From NCBI GenBank assembly GCA_963930055.1, contig CAWVKS010000007.1, positions 273,622 to 337,621 on the forward strand: 64,000 bases of DNA, given 5' to 3'. A program made the position numbers and the translations under genes. Position 1 is the first letter of the stretch. Every line of letters begins with the position of its first letter. The notes under the pieces are model-generated. The model was not told the origin of the DNA. It did no database searches and was given only the letters and a program-made list of their open reading frames with translations. Of the stretch, positions 1-8,237 are shown in pieces. Source of the stretch: Pullichristensenella sp963930055 (GTDB taxonomy: Bacteria; Bacillota; Clostridia; Christensenellales; Aristaeellaceae).

Positions 1-314
1 GCCTTGTCTATGGGTTTGAGCAGATAGTCAAATGGATGTACCGGGAAGGCATCCCACGCATATTCGCTCGAACTCGTCAAAAAAACGATCAGACAGCCCA
101 TGTCCCATTCCCGCAGGCGGCGTGCGGTCTCAATCCCGTCCAGCCCATCCATGACGATATCCAGAAAGACCAGGTCATAGTGAACTTCCGAATCCAGAAA
201 ATGATTGCCCGAATCGTATACGTCGATAAAAGCTGTCTGTGAAAGGCGTTCCGCCAACATTTCGCTCAGCGTGGCGCAATCCTGACGCTCATCGTCAACG
301 ATCGCTATCCGCAT
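1..314 (-). CDS. Response regulator, LytTR type (5' part only)
   Basis: The gene runs off the left edge, so only about 104 N-terminal residues are visible. They form a CheY-like receiver: an acidic pocket in IVDDE near the start, a phospho-acceptor Asp in FLDIVMDG, a Thr/Ser switch in FLTSS and the Lys of LLKPID. The ending HPFDYLLKPI is characteristic of receivers fused to LytTR DNA-binding domains (AgrA/VirR type), but the output domain lies outside the window. The ATG follows a GGGAGGAGGGG ribosome site. It would act in the cytoplasm with a sensor kinase not seen here. Confidence 0.85.
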   Translation of the reverse strand, partial: MRIAIVDDERQDCATLSEMLAERLSQTAFIDVYDSGNHFLDSEVHYDLVFLDIVMDGLDGIETARRLREWDMGCLIVFLTSSSEYAWDAFPVHPFDYLLKPIDK

Positions 315-520
315 CCGCACCCCTCCTCCCATAACACATTTCACAATAAGTATATCACAATAAATCGCTAAGCAGGATCCAAATTCACGAAGTGAAAATG
401 GGGGTTTCGCGAAGCGAACAGATAAAAGTTCTGGCAAAAAGAACAATCGCAAACTTGAAATGATTCTTTCCCAGGCTGACAGATATGTAGGTTATTGTTT
501 TAACCGCCCGGCAGTATATG
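315..520. other. Intergenic stretch with a possible gene remnant
   Basis: AT-rich leader of the regulator, then DNA with no convincing start or ribosome site. One plus-strand frame stays open from about 430 to 570 and could encode a fragment containing DRYVGYCFNRPAVYAKGL. I do not recognise it, and it may be debris of an older insertion. Confidence 0.3.
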
Positions 521-727
521 CTAAAGGTCTCGTGGCAAATCTAAAAATGATGCAAGCCCCATACCGGTTATGATAATCCAGGTATGAGGCTTGCGATTGC
601 GATTATAAATTTTCTTACTTTCGACTTTGCGGGTGGTTGGCGAAAATAACCATCTGACACGCCGCTGTGAGTCCAGCGCCTTTCGAGCTTTCTTGCCCAG
701 CTTTTCGCGGGGAATGAATTTGGCCAT
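521..727 (-). CDS. Small basic conserved protein, copy A (PKFIPREKLGKKARKAL family)
   Basis: 68 residues, Lys/Arg rich, starting MAKFIPREKLGKKARKAL. The ATG at 727 is chosen because AAGGAA lies about 9 nt upstream; the GTG at 736 abuts that site. It belongs with two copies at 13564-13752 and 33700-33888: all share FIPREKLGKKAR, then a W-F-SP-TRKVE-KK core and a basic tail. Function unknown. I recall similar short ORFs in clostridial genomes. It lies downstream of, and in the same direction as, the nuclease gene ending at 778. Its last codons contain a terminator-like hairpin (552-594), as do those of the other copies. Confidence 0.6.
   Translation of the reverse strand: MAKFIPREKLGKKARKALDSQRRVRWLFSPTTRKVESKKIYNRNRKPHTWIIITGMGLASFLDLPRDL
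552..594 (-). terminator. Hairpin inside the 3' end of small protein copy A
   Basis: Arms GCAAGCC/GGCTTGC continue, after one mismatch, as CATACC/GGTATG. It lies within the last codons of the small gene, the same position as the terminator hairpins in copies B and C. No long T-run follows, so termination is likely but not certain. Confidence 0.5.
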
Positions 728-777
728 GGAGGTCACTTCCTTTCAAAGGCAAAGATTTTAATAAAACACTTTGGGGC

Positions 778-2328
778 TTACCGGCGCGCATTTTTCCGCC
801 TTCTTCGGTTGCCCGCCGTCGCGTATAGCTTTGCAAAAATATCGTCTTCTCGCAGGTCTTCCCAACTATAATATGCCATATTTTCAAAATCGTCCTCTTT
901 TGTCGCTGTCCATACGCCTTCCTGTGCGACGAGCATAAATCCATGTGCGTTCAGGCGCAGAGCATAGGAAGATGCCTGCGCACAGTCCGTCTCCAGCTGC
1001 TTAGCGGTCGGAATGCTCTTTTTGGCCTCGACGACCCACTGCCCCCTTTCATGTCCCGGTGTAAACTCTGGCAATATGACATAGTCTGGATAGACGGTAA
1101 AGCTTCTTCCCATGCGCAGCGGCATTTGACGGACGTATTGCTCCCGACTCCAGCCCAGGCGTTCCAGAAGCGGTTCCAGCAGGCAAAGTTCCACATCCCG
1201 CTCCCTTTCGACCTGCTCCGGTGAGCGGCTGCTCTCAAAACGGTTCTCCAACACGGGCAAGCACGAGACATCGCCTCCGGCTTGATGGATCAACATCCGT
1301 ATGCGCACATATTCGCTGGGCGTTATCTCCTGGCCATCCATGCGCAGCATGCGTGTTTTGGTCAGGAAGTGATTGCAAAACAGCGCATCTTCCCTGAGCG
1401 TCCGAAAGCTCGGGCCGGGGATAGATATAGGATGCCCAATGTATACGCATCGATACTGGTCAAAAAACGGATCGACGAATCCCGGCGCGCTTGCACGCCA
1501 AACAGAAGCAAACCTGCTTACGGGCTCCCAATGGTACAAGAGGATGATGTCGCCCGGCTGCGTGTCGGGGCTCCCCTGCCAGCAAAATACCTCCTTTTCT
1601 CCAACGTCTGCATCCGTCTTTCTAAAAGCAGGATCCTCCGGGCTCGCCCCGATAACATAGGCAGCATGCGGCGGCGGCAGTTCCTGCCTCAGCCAGTTCA
1701 GCCCGCCTGCCGATTTTGGCCCGTAATCATAGAGAAATGCACAAAATTCCTCGCTGCTCCACATCATTTCCTTTCTCGCTGCTTGCAGTACACGGCAAAG
1801 CTCAAAATAATGACGAAATCTGCCGGCATAGTCCCTTCGCCTTGGCGTCGGCGGCAGCTGTATGCCAAATACGTCCGCAAGGGCTGTCAGAACATGATAG
1901 CAACATGGGAAAAAATAAGGAATGAATGCATCTGGAGCCTGCGCCGTCAACATCATGCTGATATATACGATGTCATTGGCAAAAAGCTCAAATATCTTCC
2001 TGTCCGTAGCCCTTTCTTGACAGGTGCCTGCATATTCCGCCGCAATCTCCTCCCACAGCGCCACAGCCTCTTCTCCATATGTGTACGCGCCGGGTGCATC
2101 CCTCCCCACAAATGCGTCCTCCGCATTTGCATGCGCTTCTGCAAATGCAGTGATGCTCTCCTCAATCTTCTGCGCCAGGGAAGTATCGGGGCAATACGCC
2201 TTGAACAGGGAAATCACCAGCCCCCGCATTTGTTTTCCATCGCCATATAGACCAGATGCAAAGCGTTCTACCGTTTCCTGCCCACCCGCGCGAAGATAGA
2301 GCTGCCATTGATATGCATTGATCCGCAC
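778..2328 (-). CDS. Putative modified-DNA nuclease: EVE/PUA-like domain plus HsdR-type PD-(D/E)XK domain
   Basis: About 516 aa, starting at GTG 2328, which has AAAGGAA 9 nt upstream; the GTG at 2337 abuts that site. Residues 1-220 are helical and unassigned. Residues about 225-345 look EVE/PUA-like: a beta strand with GDIILLYH, then PVSRFASVWRA and an aromatic-rich stretch. Residues about 378-500 match the type I restriction R-protein N-terminal nuclease: an Asp in YPDYVILPEF, then VVEAKK about 20 residues later, giving a D...ExK site. There is no helicase or methyltransferase partner nearby, which would suit a type IV-like restriction protein. EVE and PUA folds read modified bases in other systems. 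The nuclease assignment is firmer than the EVE one. Confidence 0.6.
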   Translation of the reverse strand: MRINAYQWQLYLRAGGQETVERFASGLYGDGKQMRGLVISLFKAYCPDTSLAQKIEESITAFAEAHANAEDAFVGRDAPGAYTYGEEAVALWEEIAAEYAGTCQERATDRKIFELFANDIVYISMMLTAQAPDAFIPYFFPCCYHVLTALADVFGIQLPPTPRRRDYAGRFRHYFELCRVLQAARKEMMWSSEEFCAFLYDYGPKSAGGLNWLRQELPPPHAAYVIGASPEDPAFRKTDADVGEKEVFCWQGSPDTQPGDIILLYHWEPVSRFASVWRASAPGFVDPFFDQYRCVYIGHPISIPGPSFRTLREDALFCNHFLTKTRMLRMDGQEITPSEYVRIRMLIHQAGGDVSCLPVLENRFESSRSPEQVERERDVELCLLEPLLERLGWSREQYVRQMPLRMGRSFTVYPDYVILPEFTPGHERGQWVVEAKKSIPTAKQLETDCAQASSYALRLNAHGFMLVAQEGVWTATKEDDFENMAYYSWEDLREDDIFAKLYATAGNRRRRKNARR

Positions 2329-2343
2329 AGGCGCCACTTCCTT

Positions 2344-2880
2344 TCAAGGTTTCTGGCAGTCCTTCATCACAACATCGGCAAGATATGCGGCGAAGGCGGC
2401 GTATTCGTCTTCTGTGAGCGGGCGGGGGCGGGACATGACCACGAGGGCGTGGCCGCTGTTTTCCGGGCGGTAGGGCGGGTGGATGTGCGGGTAGGGATTG
2501 GCGATAAAGCCCGCGCGCTCGTAGAATGCCTGACGGCGGCGGGATATTTCATCCACCGGTGGGTCGATTTCGAGGATAACAGGCTTGCCCGCTTCCGCGA
2601 GCAGGTCAAGCGCCGCCGTGCCAAGCCCCTGTCCGCGCCGCGCGGGGGTGATGCAGAGGTGTTCGACGTAGAGGTACGCGCCCGCGTCCCAGAAAAGGGC
2701 GAGGCCGGCGAAACCCGCCTCGTCATGCAGTATGCCGAAATGATACTGTTCGTGCGCCATGATGCGGCGCTGGGAGGGCTCCAGCCGCTGTTCGTGCTCC
2801 GGGAAACTGGCGGCGTAGAGCACCATGGCGGGCTCAAAGGCTGGGTCGTCAAAGGCGCGCAGGCGCTGGATGCGCAGCAT
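2344..2880 (-). CDS. GNAT family N-acetyltransferase
   Basis: 178 aa. The acetyl-CoA motif A is visible as TPARRGQGLGTAALDLL near residues 97-113, after a beta strand reading YLYVEHLCI. The C-terminal half has the usual YERAGF motif. The substrate cannot be predicted. It sits between the nuclease gene and the left end of IS copy 1, on the same strand as both neighbouring minus-strand genes. Confidence 0.85.
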   Translation of the reverse strand: MLRIQRLRAFDDPAFEPAMVLYAASFPEHEQRLEPSQRRIMAHEQYHFGILHDEAGFAGLALFWDAGAYLYVEHLCITPARRGQGLGTAALDLLAEAGKPVILEIDPPVDEISRRRQAFYERAGFIANPYPHIHPPYRPENSGHALVVMSRPRPLTEDEYAAFAAYLADVVMKDCQKP

Positions 2881-2946
2881 GGGCGTTCACCTCCCTGTGG
2901 TTTGGATGATAGAAAAATCCCCGGCCGATATGGTCGAGGATATTGG

Positions 2947-3564
2947 TCAGACCGACCGAAAACGGGCACGAATCTCATAAAGAGCCAAGAGGGGAGCCTG
3001 ATCGAAAGAATGGACAGGGAATTGCGTTTCAAACCGTTCGACCTGGCGCATGAGAAACGGAATGACACCGACGTTGGCGCGGAAGCCAAGCACAAGACAC
3101 AGCATGGAACGGCCATAGGGTTCGCGCACATCTTCGTAGTTCTGCAATATCCATTGCGAACAGTTTTCCTCACACCTGGCCATGAACCGAACGCAGTTTT
3201 CAATCGCGTTGTCGTTAAAGGTTTTCAGGATCAGACGCCGGATTTCCGGCAATGCCTCCGCCTCCCGTTTCAACAGCTTTTCAAGCAGCGCCCCGCGAAC
3301 ATCGGGCGCCAGCGTCTGCCGGAGCATACGCAGCAATCTGCCGGTATCCTCTTCCTGCTCCAACGCAACCATCTGCTGTGTGGCGTCAGGAAGCGCAATT
3401 CCTCTTTGGGCCGCCAACCCGCGCAATGCGGGCAGCATTTTATCCACAGAAGATACCGCCTCCGGCATCAGCAACATGGAATACTCAAGCCGTGCCGCCG
3501 AGTGTTCCTTCACGGGATGCTGGTGAAACCAGTCCCTTGTGAGCAGCTTTACAGGCTCCTTCAA
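2947..3564 (-). CDS. IS passenger protein of unknown function, copy 1
   Basis: About 205 aa from TTG 3564, preceded by GGGGAGGGA with 8 nt spacing. A minus-strand promoter at 3635-3663 places transcription start below the first ATG (3666), so the longer reading is unlikely. The product is predicted helical and soluble, HEAT-like in feel, ending in a segment with FLMRQVERFE and PLLALYEIRARF. No catalytic motif is seen. The gene lies divergent to the transposase, and its TGA stop straddles the element border, using one flanking base. Similar uncharacterised clostridial proteins exist to my recollection. A transposition accessory role is possible but unproven. Confidence 0.6.
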   Translation of the reverse strand: MKEPVKLLTRDWFHQHPVKEHSAARLEYSMLLMPEAVSSVDKMLPALRGLAAQRGIALPDATQQMVALEQEEDTGRLLRMLRQTLAPDVRGALLEKLLKREAEALPEIRRLILKTFNDNAIENCVRFMARCEENCSQWILQNYEDVREPYGRSMLCLVLGFRANVGVIPFLMRQVERFETQFPVHSFDQAPLLALYEIRARFRSV

Positions 3565-3634
3565 CGCTTCTCCCTCCCCTGAAAAAGTGAAATATCTCTT
3601 GGAAAACCAAAAGGATATTTCCGCTTCATGTCGA

Positions 3635-3663
3635 ATTATATATGTATACGGGCGATTCGTCAA
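3635..3663 (-). promoter_or_regulatory. Promoter of the passenger gene, copy 1
   Basis: On the minus strand, TTGACG (3663-3658), a 17-bp spacer and TATAAT (3640-3635). It overlaps the upstream region of the divergent transposase gene, so the two genes may interfere with each other's transcription. Confidence 0.7.
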
Positions 3664-3705
3664 CATCCCGCACCGGGCGGACAGTATCGATTGGGAGGCT
3701 GTTTC

Positions 3706-5418
3706 ATGGGCTATATCACCGGCACGGACAGCAGACAGATGACCTTGGGCATATGGTGCGTCGAGGACGAAGTTTCACACGACAGCCCCGTATGGTTCAT
3801 TGCGGTGTTTGTGGACGGACTGGACCTGGAAGCGCTGGGGTTCGAGCACGCCCCGCCCGCGGCCACGGGCCGGCCACCTTACAGCCCCTACGACCTGGTG
3901 AAGCTGTACATCTATGGCTACCTCAACGGGATACGCTCCTCCCGGCGCCTGATGCGGGAATGCCGGCGCAACGTCGAACTGTTCCTTCTACTCAACCGCC
4001 TGTGCCCGGACTTCCGCACCATCGCCGACTTCCGCAAAAGGCACGGGAAACTGCTCAAAAAGATATTTCTCATCTTCGTGCAGGCCTGCCGGGAAATGAA
4101 GCTCATGGACGCGCAGACGCTCTGTCTGGACGGAACCACCGTCCGCGCGGTCAACGGCAAAAAGCAGGCGACCAGCGCCGAACTGAGCCGCAAGAAGCTG
4201 GAGTACGCCCGCGCGCAGCTGGCGGCTGTGGAGAAATATCTGGACACGCTGGATGAAAACGACCTCCACGAGGAGCGGATCGACCATCCCTTTGCGCTGA
4301 ATCTGGACAGGGATCGCCTGCCCGACCCGAAGTGGCTCAAAGAGCGCATCGCCTTTCACGAAAAATGCCTGAAGGAACTGGAAGAAACCGGCCGGAAGTC
4401 CCTGACGTTCACCGACCCGGAGAGCGCCATGATGCCCGCGAAAGAGGGCGGCATAAAGGCCTGCTACAATGTACAGACCGTCGTGGACGCGGGAAGCCAC
4501 ATGATCGTGGACTTCCATGTCACCGACAGCCCCAGCGACCGGGGCCAGATCAGCAGAAGCATGGCGCTGTGCAAAGAGGAGATGGGGCTTGAGGCCGTTT
4601 CCGTCATCGCAGACAAGGGGTATGAGAGCGCGAAGGACATCCAGGAGTGCCTCATGAACGGCGTTGTGGCGGACGTGGGATTCATTCAGGACCGGGAGGA
4701 ACGGGTGTTTCCGCTGGACTACGTGGAGCGGGAGATAACGGCGGAAATGAAGGCTTCTGCCAAACCCGAGGACATCCAGGCCTGCCTCCACGCGGGTGTG
4801 CTGCCAGACCGCTACGAAAACACCAACATCCGCATCCAACTGCAATCCCTGGGGCCGGTCAGCTGTTTCATCCGCCACGAAGACGGCCGGGTCACCTGCC
4901 CTATGGGGAGGGAACTGTTCAAACAGAAGGCCACCCGGTACGGCATTGAGTATTCCAGCAAAGAGGCCTGCCGCACCTGCCCCAACCGCTGCACCGACTC
5001 CCGAAAGGAAAAGCACGTCAATATTGGCCACAACAGCCGCTATGTCCCCGTGCGCATGTATGGAGACCCCCGGTATCCGCTCCAACAAATCCCGGACGCG
5101 GAACAGCGCAGCCCGTACAATAACTTCGGCAAACTGAAGCGGGCGGAAAAGCGGGTGATGGTCTTTATCCAGCGGGACGTGCAGAAGCAGAAACTGCGGC
5201 AGCGCACCAGCGAGCATCCCTTCGGAACCATCAAGCATTACGACGGCGCCGGCCACTTCCTGTGCAAAGGGAAGGAGAAGGTCACAGCGGAGTTTGCCCT
5301 GTCCGCGCTGTCCTACAATATCCGCAGGGCGATCAACATATGCGGAGGCGTACAAAATCTCATTGAGCGCTACCGCAGGATAACGATGCCCAAAATGCGG
5401 GAAATCGCGGGTGTTTGA
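3706..5418 (+). CDS. IS1182-family transposase, copy 1
   Basis: 570 aa from ATG 3706, preceded by GGGAGG; the in-frame upstream ATG at 3628 has no ribosome site. The N-terminal domain contains PYDLVKLYIYGYLNGIRSSRRL and FRTIADFRKRH, typical of IS1182/IS5-like DDE transposases. The catalytic core shows LDGTTVRA (first Asp), VIADKGYES (second Asp) and a C-terminal region with a CRTCPNRC zinc-knuckle-like motif, then SEHPFGTIKHYDG carrying the likely Glu. Identical to the product at 14578-16290, which indicates recent transposition or gene conversion. Confidence 0.93.
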   Translation: MGYITGTDSRQMTLGIWCVEDEVSHDSPVWFIAVFVDGLDLEALGFEHAPPAATGRPPYSPYDLVKLYIYGYLNGIRSSRRLMRECRRNVELFLLLNRLCPDFRTIADFRKRHGKLLKKIFLIFVQACREMKLMDAQTLCLDGTTVRAVNGKKQATSAELSRKKLEYARAQLAAVEKYLDTLDENDLHEERIDHPFALNLDRDRLPDPKWLKERIAFHEKCLKELEETGRKSLTFTDPESAMMPAKEGGIKACYNVQTVVDAGSHMIVDFHVTDSPSDRGQISRSMALCKEEMGLEAVSVIADKGYESAKDIQECLMNGVVADVGFIQDREERVFPLDYVEREITAEMKASAKPEDIQACLHAGVLPDRYENTNIRIQLQSLGPVSCFIRHEDGRVTCPMGRELFKQKATRYGIEYSSKEACRTCPNRCTDSRKEKHVNIGHNSRYVPVRMYGDPRYPLQQIPDAEQRSPYNNFGKLKRAEKRVMVFIQRDVQKQKLRQRTSEHPFGTIKHYDGAGHFLCKGKEKVTAEFALSALSYNIRRAINICGGVQNLIERYRRITMPKMREIAGV

Positions 5419-5488
5419 GGGGAAGCTCTCTCTTTTTCGTTGATTTGGGTGGGATTTGAGGTGCTTTGCAGCGGATATAACGAAATAT

Positions 5489-5516
5489 CCGTCTGAAAAC
5501 AGGAGTTTTCAGACGG
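5489..5516. terminator. Stem-loop at the right end of IS copy 1
   Basis: A perfect 12-bp stem, CCGTCTGAAAAC/GTTTTCAGACGG, with a 4-nt loop, 4 bp inside the right tip. It overlaps the terminal repeat and would end transposase transcription and block read-in from outside. Confidence 0.7.
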
Positions 5517-5523
5517 ACTGTGG

Positions 5524-6873
5524 TCAGATCGTCCGAAAACGGGTGCGAATCTCGTAAAGAGCCAAGAGGGGGGCCTGTTCGAAAGAATGGTCAGGGAATT
5601 GCGTTTCAAACCGTTCGACCTGGCGCATGAGAAACGGAATGACATCGACGTTGGCGCGGAAGCCAAGCACAAGACACAGCATCGCCACTCGCTGCTTCTG
5701 GCCGCCGGAGAGCGCCATCGGATGCCGCTCCTTAAACTGCAACAAATCCAATCGGTCAAGAATTGCATCCGCCTTATCCGAAGCTGGCTCCGCCATACTG
5801 ATGAGCATTTCTTCCTCTGTGCTTTCTGTAAACAACTGATGGTTGACATCCTGCATGACCATATAGCACAGGGACAGCCTCTGTTTTCTATTATACGTTT
5901 TCCCATCCACTTTCACAATGCCCTTACAGTGTTTCTCTAATCCGCAGAGGCACCGGGCCAAGGTGGATTTTCCAGCACCGTTATGGCCGATCACTGCGAT
6001 AATACCCGCCTGCGGCAGCGAAAGCCTATCAATATCCAGCGCATCCCTTTGCTTTGTATAAGCAAAATGAAAGTTCTCACATTCGATAGTACCGCAGCTT
6101 ACAGCAGAATGTGCTACCACCGGGAACGCCCCCAGGTCAAAAGGCCGCAATCCCATTTCTGCCTGTTGCGCTGCGGACAGTTTCAAGGCGTCCGAAGCCA
6201 GATAATCTTTTTCGATTTTTCCGTTTTTCAAATAAATAACACGGTCTATCAGCTCTTTCAAATAATAGAGCCGATGTTCCGCAATAATAACTGTTTTCCC
6301 TTGCTGTTTCCAAATCTGGATCATCCGGCGCAAATCTTTTGTGGCTGACATATCCAGATTAGAAGATGGTTCATCCAGAACAATGATGGGCGGATCACTG
6401 GCCGATACAGAGGCGCAGGCGATTTTCTGCTTTTCCCCACCGGAAAGAGAAAAGATATTTTTCCCCAGCAGATTCTCCATCCCAAACTGCTCCGCAGTCG
6501 ATGTCACCCGCTGGATGATTTCTTCTTCAGGTAAGCCCTGATTTTCACATCCAAAGGCCAGTTCGCTGGTGGAGTCCACCGTAAAAAACTGTGTACGGGG
6601 ATTTTGAAAAACGCTCCCCACATATTTTGCCGTTTCATAGAGCGGAAGGGAACTGATGTTTTTTCCATCCAGCAGGACTTCACCGCTCAACTTGCCTTCA
6701 TAGTAATTCGGGATCAGCCCATTCACCAACCGGGTCAAAGTCGTTTTTCCGCAGCCGGATTGCCCACACAAAAGAATGACTTGCCCATCCGGGATGATTA
6801 AGTTAATGTTTACAAGCCCGCCGGCCTCCGTTCCCCCGGCATAACGAAAATTGATGTTGCGAAATTCAATCAT
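5524..6873 (-). CDS. ECF transporter ATPase (two ABC domains), 3' end replaced by IS passenger sequence
   Basis: 449 aa from ATG 6873, after AGGAGG. The first ABC domain is complete: GQSGCGKTT (Walker A), LSGGEKQKIA (signature) and IIVLDEPSSNLD (Walker B). The second has GHNGAGKST and LSGGQKQRVA but stops there, at about residue 397. Walker B, D-loop and H-loop are lost, and residues 398-449 are the C-terminus of the IS passenger protein, in its own frame. Intact relatives power ECF transporters with T and S partners, which are encoded upstream here. The second ATP site should be dead, so this is probably a broken gene or a regulatory relic. Confidence 0.85.
   Translation of the reverse strand: MIEFRNINFRYAGGTEAGGLVNINLIIPDGQVILLCGQSGCGKTTLTRLVNGLIPNYYEGKLSGEVLLDGKNISSLPLYETAKYVGSVFQNPRTQFFTVDSTSELAFGCENQGLPEEEIIQRVTSTAEQFGMENLLGKNIFSLSGGEKQKIACASVSASDPPIIVLDEPSSNLDMSATKDLRRMIQIWKQQGKTVIIAEHRLYYLKELIDRVIYLKNGKIEKDYLASDALKLSAAQQAEMGLRPFDLGAFPVVAHSAVSCGTIECENFHFAYTKQRDALDIDRLSLPQAGIIAVIGHNGAGKSTLARCLCGLEKHCKGIVKVDGKTYNRKQRLSLCYMVMQDVNHQLFTESTEEEMLISMAEPASDKADAILDRLDLLQFKERHPMALSGGQKQRVAMLCLVLGFRANVDVIPFLMRQVERFETQFPDHSFEQAPLLALYEIRTRFRTI
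5525..5682 (-). mobile_element. Left-end fragment of a third IS copy
   Basis: 158 bp identical to the left end of IS copy 2 (from 13820), including the terminal repeat and the last 52 codons of the passenger gene. It begins directly after the TGGT that ends IS copy 1, so two elements were arranged head to tail. At 5682/5683 it is joined to the ECF ATPase gene; the remainder of this copy is missing. Confidence 0.85.
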
Positions 6874-6886
6874 AGACGCCTTCCTC

Positions 6887-7609
6887 CTAACAGATAAAGA
6901 AACCGACCCAGCAGGGTATCGCCAGCAGGAAGAAGAAAATGTCCAAAGGCCCAAAGCCGATTTTACATATATTCGTCCGTTTCTGCGGCGCTCCAAGCCC
7001 TCGCGTAAGAGCAGCCGCAGACAGTTCTTCTCCGATTTTGGCAATCGACATCATCAGAGGAACAATCCGGTATTCCAGCATCTTCATGGGATTGCGGAAG
7101 GTAGTGATGCCACGCATCTTCATAGCGTCCCGAATGGCTGTATATTCCTCTTTGACTGTGGGGAAAAATCGGAATACCACCGACATAGGAATCACGATTT
7201 TTTGTGGAATGTGCATCTTCTCCATCGCTGCAACAAATTCGCTGACCGTTGTCGTACTCACCAGATAATATCCCATGATAAATCCGGGGAGCATGTGCGT
7301 ATAGATCCCGACTGCGGCTCCCAGGATGAAATTCCATGTGCCCGTGAGCAGCGGTAATACCGTTAATTCCAACGTAAACAAAATAGCGTATGTAACTGCA
7401 AATCTGGCTGCGGCCCCCCATTTTCTTGAAAGGAGCAGGAATACAATCGGGCATGCCATGAGGCACGGGCGAACCAAGTTCATAAATCCGCCCGTGCCGC
7501 CGGTAATCATAATGGTGCTGACAGTTACAGTCAAAAACAGTTTTGTCCTCGGATCGGTGGGAATAACGGCTTTGTTTTCAAATTTTAGCGTTCCAACCAC
7601 CGCATCCAT
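6887..7609 (-). CDS. ECF transporter T component (CbiQ/EcfT family)
   Basis: 240 aa with a DPRTKLFLTVTV N-terminal segment and several membrane spans. The coupling helices typical of EcfT are seen around FRFFPTVKEEYTAIRDAMKMRG and AAALTRGLGAP, the second being the AxxxRG-type motif that contacts the ATPases. It couples ATP hydrolysis to the substrate-binding S protein in the membrane. Its start overlaps the stop of the S gene (TGATG) and it is followed after 13 bp by the truncated ATPase gene, so the three form one operon. Confidence 0.88.
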   Translation of the reverse strand: MDAVVGTLKFENKAVIPTDPRTKLFLTVTVSTIMITGGTGGFMNLVRPCLMACPIVFLLLSRKWGAAARFAVTYAILFTLELTVLPLLTGTWNFILGAAVGIYTHMLPGFIMGYYLVSTTTVSEFVAAMEKMHIPQKIVIPMSVVFRFFPTVKEEYTAIRDAMKMRGITTFRNPMKMLEYRIVPLMMSIAKIGEELSAAALTRGLGAPQKRTNICKIGFGPLDIFFFLLAIPCWVGFFIC

Positions 7610-8199
7610 CAGGCAATCCCTGCCTTTTCAAAGTGTTTCTTCAAGACAGCTTTGCCAAGAAGTGCGCCTAAAATACCGCCGATGAAGGTGACAACAAACA
7701 GAACCGGATATGTCCAGTCAGGAGTATAGGACATAAGGGTATCTACATATTCCTGTCCATAGCTGCTTACAAGTGAAGCAAAAAAAGTGTCACGAGTTAA
7801 GAACATCCGACTTACATATCCCATGATCCAAAGGGAGAACACACCATTGCCAAGGAGCGTGCATTTCCAGCTTTGATACTTTCCGGCTCGCAAAATTACA
7901 TCGCCCAGAACGCCAAAGATGATACCAAAAATCAGAACCAGCACGCCGCTACCCATGACCAGATTGAGCAGGCCAAGGATAATGCCAGTCAGAGATACCA
8001 TGCCGAATTTTTTGACCTTCGTTAAGTACAGCATAAAGGGAATACCGCACAGGATGGGGCACACCAATCCTAACAGCGGGATGAAGATAGGGATATATCC
8101 CAGCATCATGCCCGCAAAGAAAATGACAAAATAGATGGCGGTGAAAATGCCTACGTTGATAAGGTCTTTGGCTTGTATTTTGTTATTGCTTGCTTCCAT
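7609..8199 (-). CDS. ECF transporter S component (MptD/Trep_Strep type)
   Basis: 196 aa, with about five or six hydrophobic segments. The N-terminus KDLINVGIFTAIYFVIFF and the pattern of short loops match the MptD/Trep_Strep family of ECF S components, which supply substrate specificity. The substrate is unknown for this family as a whole. The ATG at 8199 follows GGAGG. First gene of the S-T-A operon. A dyad at 8220-8237 lies just upstream and may be its operator. Confidence 0.8.
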   Translation of the reverse strand: MEASNNKIQAKDLINVGIFTAIYFVIFFAGMMLGYIPIFIPLLGLVCPILCGIPFMLYLTKVKKFGMVSLTGIILGLLNLVMGSGVLVLIFGIIFGVLGDVILRAGKYQSWKCTLLGNGVFSLWIMGYVSRMFLTRDTFFASLVSSYGQEYVDTLMSYTPDWTYPVLFVVTFIGGILGALLGKAVLKKHFEKAGIA

Positions 8200-8219
8200 T
8201 CTCTATATACCTCCATTTT

Positions 8220-8237
8220 AGTTAGTCGGAATTAACT
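8220..8237. promoter_or_regulatory. Dyad upstream of the ECF operon
   Basis: AGTTAGTCGGAATTAACT, an inverted repeat with arms AGTTA/TAACT plus partial inner symmetry, about 20 bp before the S-component start. The shape recalls DtxR- or MarR-type operators, but no matching regulator is obvious nearby. Confidence 0.4.

Larger units (their letters stand above)
2948..5520 (+). mobile_element. IS1182-family element, copy 1, with passenger gene
   Basis: A 2573-bp unit with imperfect terminal repeats: left CAGACCGACCGAAAAC and right (reverse complement) CAGTCCGTCTGAAAAC. It is flanked by TGGT at 2944-2947 and 5521-5524, read as a 4-bp target duplication. Inside are a passenger gene on the minus strand and the transposase on the plus strand. 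It matches copy 2 (13820-16392) base for base from about 3075 rightward, but has 9 substitutions in the leftmost ~125 bp. Confidence 0.75.

Noticed and set aside
3565..3666. A longer passenger protein starting at ATG 3666
   Set aside because: A consensus promoter on the same strand (3635-3663) lies inside that extension, and a good ribosome site precedes TTG 3564.
3988..5355. A long minus-strand reading frame (455 codons) opposite the transposase, and its copy at 14860-16227
   Set aside because: It is fully antisense to a clear IS1182 transposase, has no ribosome site, and arises from the high GC content of the third codon position.
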